Source: Eretmocerus hayati (taxonomy: Eukaryota; Arthropoda; Insecta; Hymenoptera; Aphelinidae). From it: a DNA stretch of 64,000 nt. The position numbers and the translations under genes are program-made. The notes beneath the pieces were generated by a model. It was not told where the DNA came from. It did no database searches and saw only the letters and a program-made list of their open reading frames with translations. Below are positions 51,456-64,000 of this stretch, one piece after another (positions within the stretch are counted from its first letter, which is position 1; the number at the start of each line of letters is the position of its first letter). The stretch covers positions 96,082,976 to 96,146,975 of the forward strand of contig CM056742.1 in assembly GCA_029851415.1 (NCBI GenBank). Direction: 5' to 3'.

Positions 51456-53160
51456 CAAACTCTATTTCTATATCAATATCACTTCATCATCATAAGCTAT
51501 GGTTGTTCAGCTTCAAATTAACACAGTTCATAGAAAATGCTGAGCATACTTAAATGTACATATCATAGCCACATGAATATGCATCTTGATACTAACTCAT
51601 GCATGAAGAAGGCAGGTAACTGATGATGTACTATTTATTTCATCACGTCTGGATTCTATTTCCTTGTTAATGTTTCGCTCTCATAAATATATTCAAGGAT
51701 ATAGAGAGCTGGAACACATGGATTGAGGTTTGCCATTGGTGCACAGAGTTCCCATCAAGTTTTGATGAGCATTCATTACCTACAATGCGAATTCTCCAAG
51801 CTTGTATGTACAAGTGCTGATCAGCACTGTATGAAAGCTTCTTGCACCAATAGCAAACCACAGTGGATGCGTTTAAGATTCCTATGACATTGTTTATATG
51901 AATCAGAGCAGCGCATTAGCAAAAGAATGAGATCCATCAATGACAAAAATAAATAGTACATCATGAGCGACCTGCCTCTTATATGCATATGTTAGTATCA
52001 AGAGGCATATCCATGTGGCTGTGACATGCACATCCATGTATGCTCAGCATGTTCTATCCACTGTTATAATCTCAAGCTGAATTACTAAAACTCATGATAA
52101 TGAAGTGATTCAGCTCAAGATCCGAACAGTCCATATGAAATGCTGAGCATACTTGAATGTGAATATTATAGCCACATAAATATGCCTCTCGATGTTAACA
52201 TATGCATAGGAAAGGCAGGTCACCCATTATGTACTTTTTTCCATCCTGTATCGATATCATCTCCTTGCTAACGATCTGCTCCCATATGAATATCCCAAGA
52301 TATAGGGAATTTCGATGCAAGGACTGTGGTTTGTGATTGGTGCATGAAATTTTCATCAAGTGTTGATGAGCATACATCACTGGCAACCCTAATTCTCCAA
52401 GCTTGCATGTGCAAGTGCTAATCAGCACTCGATGGAAACTTTGTGCACCAATAGCAAACTACAGTGGATGCGTTCAAGATGCCTAGTCTTGGTTATATGG
52501 ATCAGAACAGCGCATTAGAAAGAGGATTAGATCCATGAATGACGGAGATGAATAGTACATCATGAATGACGTGCCTTCTCCATGCATATGTTAGCATCAA
52601 GAGGCATATTCATGTGGCTATGACAGGCGCATTTATGTATGCTTAGCATGTTCCATGACTTATCCTCATCTTAAGCCGACTTACTATAGCATATGACGAT
52701 GAACTGTCTCAGCTCAGAATTAGGACACTCCATAGAAAATGCTGAGGATACATCAACGTGCATATTACAGCCACATGAATATGCCTCTTGATACTAACTC
52801 ATTGGTGCACAAAGCTTCCATCAAGTGCAGATGAGCACTTGCACATGCAAGCTTGGAGAATTAGGGTTGCCAGTGATGTATGCTCATCAACACTTGATGG
52901 AAACTTCATGCACCAATAGAAAACGACAGTCCTTGCATCAAAATTCCCTATGTCTTGGGATATACAAATGGAAACAGGGCATTAGCAAGGAGATGGAATC
53001 CATACATGATGGAAATGAATAGTACATCGAGAGTAAACTGCCTTTTCTATGCATATCTAACATGAAGAGCCATATTCATGCGGCATAATATTCACATTCA
53101 AGTATGCTCAGCATTTCCTAAAAACTGTTCTGATCTTGAGCTGAATGACTTGATCATCAT
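51456..53160. repeat. Left flank repeats of the foldback element
   Basis: About 600-bp repeat units with marks such as ATGCTGAGCATAC, ATAGCCACATGAATATGC, CTTGCATGTGCAAGTGCT and TTGGTGCA, present in both orientations. Non-coding. Confidence 0.75.
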
Positions 53161-56100
53161 GACAATTAGAATGAATTTTTGTCTCGATCGATATGAACGA
53201 TCGAGACTTTATCGCTCGCGGGAATTTCAAATCATATTATTACATGACTCGGCTAATGCAAGCTAATTTTAACCAACGGATTTGTTGAATCAGTGACATA
53301 GATCGATATTGGATTACTCCAATTCGATCTATGTACCTCCAAAGCACCTCGCAATTCGAGTGTCGCAACTTGAAGGATTTTGATGGAGTTTCAAATACAT
53401 GAAAAATGAGATGAGGAACGAAAAATTTTGATTCTACGCTAGATGTTGGTGCGTTTCGTCTTTCCTCTCCGGATCAGACTCTTCAGGGGGGCTGAAGAGA
53501 TCCGAGTAGAGGTTGGCCCCCGACGTCACCTAGCCAAAGTGGCTTGATGGTCATGCTTTTTGATCGGGCTTATATGTTACACGAGGGCTTTTGCAGCCAC
53601 TCGCGAGAAAGGTTTTCATCTCGGTTGTGTATTCGCCGACAACCGGTGACAATTAGAATGAATTTTTGTCTCGATCGATATGAACGATCGAGACGTGATC
53701 GCTCGCGGGAATTTTAAATCATATTATTACATGACTCGGCTAATGCAAGCTAATTTCAACCAACGGATTTGTTGATTGAGTGACATAGATCGATATTGGA
53801 TTACTCCAATTCGATCTATGTACCTTCAAGGCACCTCGCAATTCGAGTGTCGCAACTTGAAGGATTTTGATGGAGTTTCAAATACATCAAAAATGAGATG
53901 AGGAACGAAAAATTTTGATTCTACGCTAGATGTTGGTGCGTTTCGTCTTTCCTCTCCGGATCAGACTCTTCAGGGGGGCTGAAGGGATCCGAGTAGAGGT
54001 TGGCCCCCGACGTCACCTAGCCAAAGTGGCTTGATGGTCATGATTTTTGATCGGGCCTATATGTTACACGAGGGCTTTTGCAGCCACTCGCGAGAAAGGT
54101 TTTCATCTCGGTTGTGTATTCGCCGACAACCGGTGACAATTAGAATGAATTTTTGTCTCGATCGATATGAACGATCGAGACTTTATCGCTCGCGGGAATT
54201 TCAAATCATATTATTACATGACTCGGCTAATGCAAGCTAATTTTAACCAACGGATTTGTTGAATCAGTGACATAGATCGATATTGGATTACTCCAATTCG
54301 ATCTATGTACCTTCAAGGCACCTCGCAATTCGAGTGTCGCAACTTGGAGGATTTTGATGGAGTTTCAAATACATCAAAAATGAGATGAGGAACGAAAAAT
54401 TTTGATTCTACGCTAGATGTTGGTGCGTTTCGTCTTCCCTCTCCGGATCAGACTCTTCAGGGGGGCTGAAGAGATCCGAGTAGAGGTTGGCCCCCGACGT
54501 CACCTAGCCAAAGTGGCTTGATGGCCATGATTTTTGATCGGGCTTATATGTTACACGAGGGCTTTTGCAGCCACTCGCGACAAAGGTTTTCATCTCGGTT
54601 GTGTATTCGCCGACAACCGGCGACACTCGAATTGCGAGGTGCCTTGGAGGTACATAGATCGAATTGGAGTAATCCAATATCGATCTATGTCACTTAATCA
54701 ACAAATCCCTTGGTTAAAATTAGCTTGCATTAGCCGAGTCATGTAATAATATGATTTGAAATTCCCGCGAGCGATAAAGTCTCGATCGTTCATATCGATC
54801 GAGACAAAAATTCATTCTCATTGTCACCGGTTGTCGGCGAATACACAACCGAGATGAAAACCTTTCTCGCGAGTGGCTGCAAAAGCCCTCGTGTAACATA
54901 TAAGCCCGATCGAAAATCATGACCATCAAGCCACTTTGGCTAGGTGACGTCGGGGGCCAACCTCTACTCGGATCTCTTCAGCCCCCCTGAAGAGTCTGAT
55001 CCGGAGAGGAGAGACGAAACGCACCAACATCTAGCGTAGAATCAAAATTTTTCGTTCCTCATCTCATTTTTCATGTATTTGAAACTGTATCAAAATCCTT
55101 CAAGTTGCGACACTCGAATTGCGAGGTGCCTTGAAGGTACATAGATCGAATTGGAGTAATCCAATATCGATCTATGTCACTTAATCAACAAATCCGTTGG
55201 TTAAAATTAGCTTGCATTAGCCGAGTCATGTAATAATATGATTTGAAATTCCCGCGAGCGATAAAGTCTCGATCGTTCATATCGATCGAGACAAAAATTC
55301 ATTCTAATTGTCACCGGTTGTCGGCGAATACACAACCGAGATGAAAACCTTTCTCGCGAGTGGCTGCAAAAGCCCTCGTGTAACATATAAGCCCGATCAA
55401 AAATCATGACCATCAAGCCACTTTGGCTAGGTGACGTCGGGGGCCAACCTCTACTCGGATCTCTTCAGCCCCCCTGAAGAGTCTGATCCGGAGAGGAAAG
55501 ACGAAACGCACCAACATCTAGCGTAGAATCAAAATTTTTCGTTCCTCATCTCATTTTTCATGTATTTGAAACTGTATGAAAATCCTTCAAGTTGCGACAC
55601 TCGAATTGCGAGGTGTCTTGAAGGTACATAGATCGAATTGGAGTAATCCAATATCGATCTATGTCACTTAATCAACAAATCCGTTGGTTGAAATTAGCTT
55701 GCATTAGCCGTGTCATGTAATAATATGATTTGAAATTCCCGCGAGCGATAAAGTCTCGATCGTTCATATCGATCGAGACAAAAATTCATTCTTATTGTCA
55801 CCGGTTGTCGGCGAATACACAACCGAGATGAAAACCTTTCTCGCGAGTGGCTGCAAAAGCCCTCGTGTAACATATAAGCCCGATCAAAAATCATGACCAT
55901 CAAGCCACTTTGGCTAGGTGACGTCGGGGGCCAACCTCTACTCGGATCTCTTCAGCCCCCCTGAAGAGTCTGATCCGGAGAGGAAAGACGAAACGCACCA
56001 ACATCTAGCGTAGAATCAAAATTTTTCGTTCCTCATCTCATTTTTCATGTATTTGAAACTGTATCAAAATCCTTCAAGTTGCAACACTCGAATTGCGAGG

Positions 56101-56705
56101 TGCCTTGAAGGTACATAGATCGAATTGGAGTAATCCAATATCGATCTATGTCACTTAATCAACAAATCCGTTGGTTAAAATTAGCTTGCATTAGCCGAGT
56201 CATGTAATAATATGATTTGAAATTCCCGCCAGCGATAAAGTCTCGATCGTTCATATCGATCGAGACAAAAATTCATCCTTATTGTCACCGGTTGTCGGCG
56301 AATACACAACCGAGATGAAAACCTTTCTCGCGAGTGGCTGCAAAAGCCCTCGTGTAACATATAAGCCCGATCAAAAATCATGACCATCAAGCCACTTTGG
56401 CTAGGTGACGTCGGGGGCCAACCTCTACTCGGATCCCTTCAGCCCCCCTGAAGAGTCTGATCCAGAGAGGAAAGACGAAACGCACCAGCATCTAGCGTAG
56501 AATCAAAATTTTCCGTTCCTCATCTCATTTTTCATGTATTTGAAACTCCATCAAAATCCTTCAAGTTGCGACACTCGAATGGCGAGGTGCCTTGAAGGTA
56601 CATAGATCGAATTGGAGTAATCCAATATCGATCTATGTCACTTAATCAACAAATCCGTTGGTTAAAATTAGCTTGCATTAGCCGAGTCATGTAATAATAT
56701 GATTT
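53161..56705. repeat. Inverted tandem array of 487-bp units
   Basis: Three forward units start at 53161, 53648 and 54135 (GACAATTAGAATGAATTTTT), spacing exactly 487. At about 54622 the array flips: a partial reverse unit, then full reverse units at about 54834-55320, 55321-55807 and 55808-56294, then a partial to 56705. Units are nearly identical. A 13-bp sequence TTGATCATCATGA flanks the whole array on both sides. A 69-codon frame repeats in each unit but only because the units are almost identical. Confidence 0.93.
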
Positions 56706-57116
56706 GATCATCATGAGTTATGGTAATTCAGCTTAAGATTAGAACAGTTCATAGAACATGCTGAGCATACATGGATGTACATATCATAGCCACATGTATA
56801 TGCCTCTTGATACTAATATATGCATAGAAGAGGCAGGTCGCTCATGATGTACTATTTATCTTTGTCATTCATGGATCTCATTCTCTTGCTAATACGCTTC
56901 GATTCATATAATTGAAGGCATACGAATCCTGAACGCTTTCACTGTGGTTTCCTATTGGTGCACAAGGATCCCATCTAGTGCTGATCAGCACTTGTACATA
57001 CAAGCTTGGGGAATTAGAGTTGTAGGTGATGTATGCTCATCAACTTTTGATGGAAACTTTGTGCACCAACGGCAAACCTCAATCCATGTTCATTCTAATT
57101 CTCTATATCCTTAAAT

Positions 57117-57182
<66 letters not shown>

Positions 57183-57404
57183 GAGCGAAGCATCAGCAAG
57201 GGAATAGGATCCATACGTGATAAAATAGATAGTACATCATATGTGACCTGCCTTCCTTATGCATGAGTCGGTATCAAGAGGCTTATTCATGTGGCTATGA
57301 TATGCACATTTATGTATGCTCAGCATTTTCTTTGAACTGTATTAACATGAAGCTGAACAACCATAGCTTATGATAATATAGTGATATTGATATAGTAATA
57401 CAGC
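56706..57404. repeat. Right flank repeats of the foldback element
   Basis: Reverse-complement relative of 51456 onward, including a (CA)n(TA)n microsatellite at about 57118-57182. Confidence 0.8.
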
Positions 57405-58391
57405 TTGATCGCATGCCCGTTCGCGTCCCTGATTGTGTACCCGATCGCATTACAGGTACAACGTCGTTCTCCCCTCGCCACAAGGTGACGCCATGCCACG
57501 GTGGCGGACTATGTATCTCTACGCACGATCGTATCCGCGATCGTGAAATTGATCGTATGCACGATCGTAAGCACGATCTTATGCATGTTCGTACGAACGA
57601 AGTCACGCGACTGGCCGAGTGTCGATCCAACCTCGTTGCTGCGAGACGTTATGTCACGATCGTACGCACGATCAATATCACGATTGTGTACCCAATCGTA
57701 TACACGATCGCATGCTCGATCTTGATCTCGATCGTGTTGCTAATCGTATGCATGATCGTACGCACGATCTCGCGCGGCGGGCCGAGTGTCGATCCGACCT
57801 CGTCGCCACGAGACGTCGTGTCACGATCGTGTACACGATCGTTATCCCGATCGTGTACCCGATAGCATGCTCGATCGTCATCACGATCGTACGCACGATC
57901 TCGCGCGGTAGGCCGAGTGTCGATCCAACCTCGTCGCCACGAGACGTCGTGTCACGATCGCTATCACGGTCGTGTACCCGATCGTTGTTACGATGGTAAG
58001 CACGATCGTACGCACGATCTCGCGCGGCAGGCCGAGTGTCGATCCGACCTCGCCGCCACGAAACGTCGTGTCACGATCGTGTACACGATCGTAGACCCGA
58101 TCGTATACCCGATAGCATGCTCGATCGTTACCACGATCGTACGCACGATCTCGCGCGGCAGGCCGGGTGTCGATCCGACCTCGTCGCCACGAGACGTCGT
58201 GTCACGAGCGCGTACACGATCGTACGCACGATCGCTATCACGGTCCTGTACCCGATCGTGTACACGATCGCATGCTCGATCGTTATCACGATCGTACGCA
58301 CGATCTCGCGCGGCAGGCCGAGTGTCGATCCGAACTCGTCACCACGAGACGTCGTGTCACGATCGTCACTGAAACTGAAGAGCACGATCGT
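57405..58391. repeat. Right CGATCGT-rich array
   Basis: Inverse of the left array, slightly shorter; the GACACGACG-type block appears as CGAGACGTCGTGTCACGATC. Confidence 0.9.
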
Positions 58392-58412
58392 ATGTTAAAA
58401 TTTTCAGTAGGG

Positions 58413-58892
58413 TTAGGTATGTGGAAAGTCCTCGAAACTGACGTTATATATACCAAGTCCTCGAAACTATCATTACGTACGAAGAACGTCCTCGAAACCA
58501 CAACCAAGTCCTTGAAAATAGCATTATATATACATGAATTTGGGTTACATCCACGGGTCCCCAATCCTATCGTTAGGTATAAAAAACGTCCTCGAAACTG
58601 ACGTTATATATACCCTGTCCTCGAAACTGCATTTGTACCTGGAAAGACCTGAAAATCTACATTATATATATACTACGTCCCCGAAGCTACAATTGCCGTT
58701 CTACGGACCGTCCTCGGAAATACATCGAGTCCCTGAAGCTATCTATATATATGTATATAAGGTCCCTGAAACCGAATCCTAGGATTTCTTGGAAAATCGG
58801 CTTATTTATACAATAATTAGAGAATAAATATGCTAATGGAGGCGGAATAGTGTGATTCCAGCAATAAACCAGGCGGGTCCCCAAAACCGACC

Positions 58893-58958
<66 letters not shown>

Positions 58959-59499
58959 GAAATTATATTTTGAATATTCTGGATATTTACTTGGACAGAA
59001 TGACCTGATCTGATCTCATGTAACTGTTATATTGGATTTTCGTAAATCAGAAAGATAGAGAAGTAATTTGGATATCTATTTTAGAGATGAGCAAAGTAAT
59101 TTTAGATATCCAGATTTGAACCCTCAATAATAATCAATTTTGGAATCAACTCAAGTATTCAAAGTGAAATCCTTAATTCTTCGAATAAGCATGAATTCAC
59201 AGATTCTGGAATAATAAGAATGAATTTTGTGATGGAAATATAAATTTATAAAAGAAAGTGGCTATACGCAGTGCTCCCGTACGCGAACCCGTGTAAAATT
59301 CACGGGAAAGGGGTAATATACGTCCATACCCGTGAGCTTCCCGTGTTACTTTTTGGAGCTCTGCAAGCTCAACGGGACGACACGGGAGACACCCGGAATG
59401 TTCCCGCTTCGATGCAAGCTCGCCTCCCGTGGCTTCCCGTAAATGTAGTTTCGGCGTAGCTTTTCCCGTTTCTACCCGTGCGACGTTCACATAAGGAAT
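58413..59499. repeat. Short-repeat array continued, AT microsatellite, unannotated DNA
   Basis: GTCCTCGAAACT-type repeats continue to about 58760. An AT-rich microsatellite (ATATAC/AT) spans about 58892-58960. The rest is AT-rich, with early diverged CCCGTG motifs from about 59276. No gene. Confidence 0.6.
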
Positions 59500-61510
59500 G
59501 GCATGCCTACCATTCTCCCGTTCACAACCCGTGTGGCTCGATTTTGGCCTCGTGAGCATGGGACTGAACACCCGTGTCTACCCGTTTTCCCGTTCACAAC
59601 CCGTGTGACTCGATATTCGCCAGCTAACCATAACAGTGATCACCCGTGTATACCCGTTCTCCCGTTCACAACCCGTGTGGCTTGATTTTGGCCAGCTAAC
59701 CACAAGAGTGATCACCCGTGTCTACCCGTATACCCGTGCACAACCCGTGTGACTCGATTTCGGCCTCGTGAGCATGGGCCTGACCACCCGTGTCTACCCG
59801 TCTTCCCGTTCGCCACCCGTGTGGCTCGATTTTGGCCAGCTAACCATAACAGTGACCACCCGTGTCTACCCGTATTCCCGTTCACTACCCGTGTGGCTCG
59901 ATTTTGGCCAGCTTACCATAACAATGATCACCCGTGTCTACCCGTCCTCCCGTTCACAACCCGTGTGACTTGATTTTGGCCAGCTAACCACAAGAGTGAT
60001 CACCCGTGTCTACCCGTCTTCCCGTTCGCCACCCGTGTGGCTCGATTTTGGCCTCGTGAGCATGGGACTGAACACCCGTGTCTACCCGTTTTCCCGTTCA
60101 CAACCCGTGTGGCTCGATTTTGGCCAGCTAACCACAAGAGTGATCACCCGTGTCTACACGTTTTCCCGTTCACGTCCCGTGTGGCTCGATTTCGGCCTCG
60201 TGAGCATGGGACTGACCACCCGTGTCTACGCGTTTTCCCGTTCACAACCCGTGTGACTCGATATTCGCCAGCTAACCATAACAGTGATCACCCGTGTCTA
60301 CCCGTATACCCGTGCACAACCCGTGTGAACCAATTTTAGCCTCGTGAGCATGGGACTGACCACCCGTGTCTACCCGTATTCCCGTTCACAACCCGCGTGG
60401 CTCGATTTTGGCCAGCTAACCATAAAAATGATCACCCGTGTCTACCCGTTTCCCCGTTCACAACCCGTGTGGCTCAATTTCGGCCAGCTAACCACAAGAG
60501 TGATCACCCGTGTCTACACGTTTTCCCGTTCACGTCCCGTGTGGCTCGATTTCGGCCTCGTGAGCATGGGACTGACCACCCATGTCTACCCGTCTTCCCG
60601 TTCACAACCCGTGTGGCTCGATTTTGGCCTCGTGAGTGCTACCCGTATACCCGTGCACAACCCGTGTGAACCAATTTCGGCCTCGTGAGCATGGCAGACT
60701 GACCACCCGTGTCCACCCGTCTTCCCGTTCACAACCCGTGTGACTCGATTTCGGCCTCGTGGCATGGGACTGACCACCCATGTCTACCCGTATTCCCGTT
60801 CACAACCCGTGTGGCTCGATTTCGGCCTCGTGAGCATGGGGCTGACCACCCGTGTCTACTCGTCTTCCCGTTCACAACCCGTGTGACTCGATTTCGGCCT
60901 CGTGGCATGGGACTGACCACCCGTGTCTACCCGTATTCCCGTTCACTACCCGTGTGGCTCGATTTTGGCCAGCTTACCATAACAGTGATCACCCGTGTCT
61001 ACCCGTTCTCCCGTTCACAACCCGTGTGGCTTGATTTTGGCCAGCTAACCACAAGAGTGATGACCCGTGTCTACCCGTATACCCGTTCACAACCCGTGTG
61101 ACTCGATTTCGGCCTCGTGAGCATGGGCCTGACCATCCGTGTCTACCCGTCTTCCCGTTCACAACCCGTGTGACTCGATTTTGGCCTCGTGAGCATGGGA
61201 CTGACCACCCGTGTCTACCCGTCTTCCCGTTCGCCACCCGTGTGGCTCGATTTTGGCCAGCTAACCATAACAATGATCACCCGTGTCTACCCGTATACCC
61301 GTTCACATCCCGTGTGACTCGATTTCGGCCTCGTGAGCATGGGCCTGACCATCCGTGTCTACCCGTCTTCCCGTTCATAACCCGTGTGACTCGATTTTAG
61401 CCTCGTGAGCATGAGACTGACCACCCGTGTCTACCCGTTTTCCCGTTCACCACCCGTGTGACTCGATTTTGACCAGCTAACCACAAGAGTGATCACCCTT
61501 GTCCACTCGT
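59500..61510. repeat. 72-bp minisatellite array (~28 units)
   Basis: Unit CCCGTGTCTACCCGTNTTCC then CGTTCACAACCCGTGTGGCT then CGATTTTGGCC..., with CCCGTGT starts at 59571, 59643, 59715, 59787, 59859 and 59931, exactly 72 bp apart. Two unit types occur, ending CCAGCTAACCATAACAGTGA or CCTCGTGAGCATGGGACTGA. Since 72 is divisible by three, both strands stay open for stretches, but occasional indels shift the frame, so coding is not supported. Confidence 0.95.
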
Positions 61511-63698
61511 GTCCATCAGTATTGCACCTTATGATGCTGGTTAATGCCTCCTTGCTGATCACGGAAACTGAGGTTGTGTGGCGATCATCAAAATGTGTGT
61601 GGTTATGGTGGGACTCCAAATACACCGTGCGATGGGTTTTCTGAATTTCAATGGATTCTTGCTCACAAAAGCCCTACTTTATAAGAAATGAGAGCCTTGA
61701 GCTCTCTAAGCGTTCTCATGTTCTGCTACATCTGAATATAATCTAAAGGATTCAATGTCATACTGTTTATCTTTCCCAAGCCCTCATTATGAGAAGAGTT
61801 TCGTTGAAGCTACCAAAATATTACTATTTCGGTTGTTCGTGCCACCATTTTCGTTTCATGCATGTCGGTATTGTCACGGCAGCTACATCTCAATACACTT
61901 AAACCTAAAGACAGGTTATATACAGCAATGTTGTGATTTGTTTGATTGAGTTTGTATTCACTTAGGAGTTACAACAAGAGTAAGATTATATCTCGTTGAT
62001 CCGTCAATGGTAATTTCAGTTCAGCCTCAATTGTTGGATCAGAGAATATTTTGCTAAATTTCCCAAAGCATGAACCGAGTAGTATGAGCTGCAGGCGGCT
62101 TTTGAGAATCATCCCAACTTTGAATTGTAATATAAGAATACTTGTCATCAAAACCCATTTGTTCAGTAGAGGAAAGTATGTACTCTGCATGTAACCTGTG
62201 ATTCCACTAGTGGCATTTCAAGACAGGTTACCTGCTAAATATAATATCGCTTGTGGGTAAGTATATGGTTGTGTCAAATCATGATGAGCGATTATCAATC
62301 TTTGGTGATCTTGTCCAAAAACCTGTATAGGGGTTACGCGTATCATCACTCCGACTTCGAGCTGGGCTTTCTCCAGATAAAATACACTCGATATCTATTG
62401 AATATGAACTGCGAATACCAACAATGGTATTCCATCTATGCACCTAGAATAGAGCCAAAACTCAACAGAATAGATTACTACACGTAAGGTAGCGAGTAGT
62501 CAAGTGACAGCATTCATTGAGTCAAGAACTTGGGACAAAAATTGAAACTCCTCTGTTGATGTAGATTCATTATGGTCCAATTTGGATCCTCAGACTCGGT
62601 TCATCCATTCGAATAGAGTCTCATCAACTTTTTGGCGCTTCCATGGAAGTGAAATGAGGAGTAAAATGAAGAGTGTGGGTATACATCACAAACCAAATTT
62701 GTTCAAAATACACATTCATCATTGAAAGCCCCTATCTGTTCAAATGAGATTATCGGTGCTTTCTCCAAGCAAGATGAACTGTCCAAATGGATAAAAGATT
62801 GCTCCAAACTCATTCAGTGGGTAAACAGATTCATTGGATTATTATATATCTCAATGATTCAATGGACCCTACAATGAAAGTGTCTTTGAATTCCCAATTT
62901 TGATGCTTCTTTTTAGGAATTACTGAATAGTGATAATTGACCTTCATATTTGCTAACTTGTTTCAAGTCTTCTAACATAATCTTACAAGAGTCCACCCAA
63001 AATCAGAGACGTATCATCTTATCTGGTTCATCGCATAGTATTTACCACTGTAGATCACGACGCGAACCATCTCAATCATGTACAATTTTATTGCCGTCTA
63101 TTTTTTTTTGACGAAATCATCTTATCGCGCGTTGAGTTTTGTTGCGGACGCACTAAACGATCCCCGTAAGATGTATGCTTATCTCATCGGCGCGCCGAGC
63201 TTGCAAACACAAATGGATCACCCATTTCATTATATATATATATATATGAAAAATATGTATATAATATGTAGGTCCTTCATGGAATTACAATGCATAATAA
63301 AATTTTGCACATCAACGAAGAGTATCAGCTCTCCGAAATTTGCATATACAGTGACTCCTCTTTAAAGTATCTCCTCATGCTTTAGGGGCGTTAATACGGT
63401 GGAAATTTCAAAATAATGTGAGCCACCTTGTGCAAACCCTTACAATGCTTGAGGAAAAAATCATACAACTAGTTGTTGACGATAAATTTTTTGGTGCTGC
63501 TCCTGGCTCAATGATGAGCCTACCACCTCAGGATTACCCAAAAAAATTATCATTCAGGAATGGTTCTAAATATCAGTTCCGTCCCTGGTGCCCTTGTGGG
63601 TTTCCGTTTCTACGATCTTCGTGAGAGTGAAGCGCCACGATTGCTTAAGATTGAGATCGTTCGGGATTCGGGCGGGCAGACTTAGAAAATAGTTATTT
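61511..63698. other. AT-rich unannotated sequence
   Basis: No gene or repeat recognised apart from a short (TA)n at about 63233-63246. Confidence 0.5.
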
Positions 63699-63817
63699 AC
63701 GATACAAGGGACCTAAGAGCCTTATTATTACACGGCGTGAAGTTGGCGCCCGAGCGCTTGCGCGAGGGTGCCAATCACGCCGTGTAATAATCAAAGCTCT
63801 TGGGTCCCGTGTATCGT
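63699..63817. repeat. Strong hairpin, arms ~49 bp
   Basis: 63699-63747 is nearly the reverse complement of 63769-63817. The loop CCCGAGCGCTTGCGCGAGGG is itself an imperfect palindrome and recurs at about 63874-63895. Confidence 0.9.
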
Positions 63818-63924
63818 ACACTATTTTATAGCATCGAGTGACATAAACCCGCCCTTTGCGGGGGTCATAACACACCCGAGCGCTTGCGCGAGGGTGGAAG
63901 CGGGTGGCTAGGGCGGGGGTAAGC

Positions 63925-63946
63925 GGGGGGGGGGGGGGGGGGGGGG
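63925..63946. repeat. Poly-G run (22 G)
   Basis: Homopolymer in an otherwise G-rich end, possibly a sequencing or assembly edge. Confidence 0.8.
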
Positions 63947-64000
63947 TTCGGGGGGGTGGCAGCCCCCCGACTGAAAAAAAGTTAAGAATCTGGTCCTATA

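Larger units (their letters stand above)
50187..58412. mobile_element. 8.2-kb foldback element with CGATCGT-rich subterminal arrays
   Basis: The ends are inverted repeats of at least 30 bp: CCCTACTGAAAATTTTAACA then TACGATCGTG, starting at 50187, with its reverse complement ending at 58412. Inside each end lies a CGATCGT array, then repeats of a second type, then a central inverted array of 487-bp units. The element interrupts a short-repeat array: joining 50186 to 58415 restores the unit (CCTATCGTT-AGGTAT) found intact near 58568, leaving TT on both sides as a possible 2-bp duplication. No transposase or other gene seen. It resembles foldback elements with long, repetitive inverted ends. Confidence 0.82.

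Noticed and set aside
54031..56390. 69-codon frame repeated in every 487-bp unit
   Set aside because: Units are near-identical DNA, so a shared frame is expected; no protein-like features and no evidence of selection.
59500..61400. Long frames in the 72-bp minisatellite, both strands
   Set aside because: They arise from a period divisible by three; indels shift frames and both strands are open.

Overview
The window looks like repeat-dense, non-genic chromosomal DNA of an arthropod, most likely an insect. It holds Ty3/gypsy, Ty1/copia-type, R1-like non-LTR and Penelope-like retroelements, long satellite-like arrays and long inverted repeats. I found no convincing single-copy host gene, no rRNA gene and no bacterial-type operon. 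Species and order cannot be fixed from the sequence alone.

Layout. 1-5181: decayed Ty3/gypsy element (protease, RT, RNase H, integrase, then two extra coiled or charged ORFs), with GA microsatellites after it. 5946-8226: a 5'-truncated R1-like non-LTR retrotransposon with poly-A tail and a target-site duplication of about 14 bp. 8815-10598: a degenerate ~185-bp tandem repeat and related sequence. 10599-30484: a nested structure. Repeat 'A' is split by an 18.2-kb LTR retroelement (11654-29826; LTRs 1167 and 1157 bp with about six substitutions; TSD CTTT), which itself holds a second copy of repeat A (22373-24340). 30487-33235: a foldback repeat, a tRNA-like sequence and GC-rich sequence. 33236-36975: a Ty1/copia-type LTR element carrying a half-initiator-tRNA primer site. 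37359-38170: another LTR-like promoter/poly-A block. 39600-46556: a ~700-bp tandem repeat in two opposite orientations, with a tRNA-ended inverted repeat and a Penelope-like GIY-YIG fragment between them. 50187-58412: an 8.2-kb foldback element with CGATCGT-rich subterminal arrays and a nested inverted array of 487-bp units. 59500-61510: a 72-bp minisatellite. 63.7 kb to the end: a strong hairpin and a G-run.

The most interesting item is the 18.2-kb LTR element. Beyond gag-pro-pol it encodes two unrelated membrane glycoproteins (one resembling glycoproteins of chuvirus-type negative-strand viruses, one resembling the gypsy/baculovirus F family), a short Gag-capsid-like ORF, a Cys-rich ORF joined to the second env by an ATGA overlap, and a basic membrane-anchored Cys-rich ORF. 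Splice-acceptor-like sites precede several of these, so it has the architecture of a complex endogenous retrovirus. Pol also contains an in-frame 11-residue repeat with a 198-nt higher-order period. The near-identical LTRs imply recent insertion, although gag carries a frameshift and a stop codon separates protease from RT.
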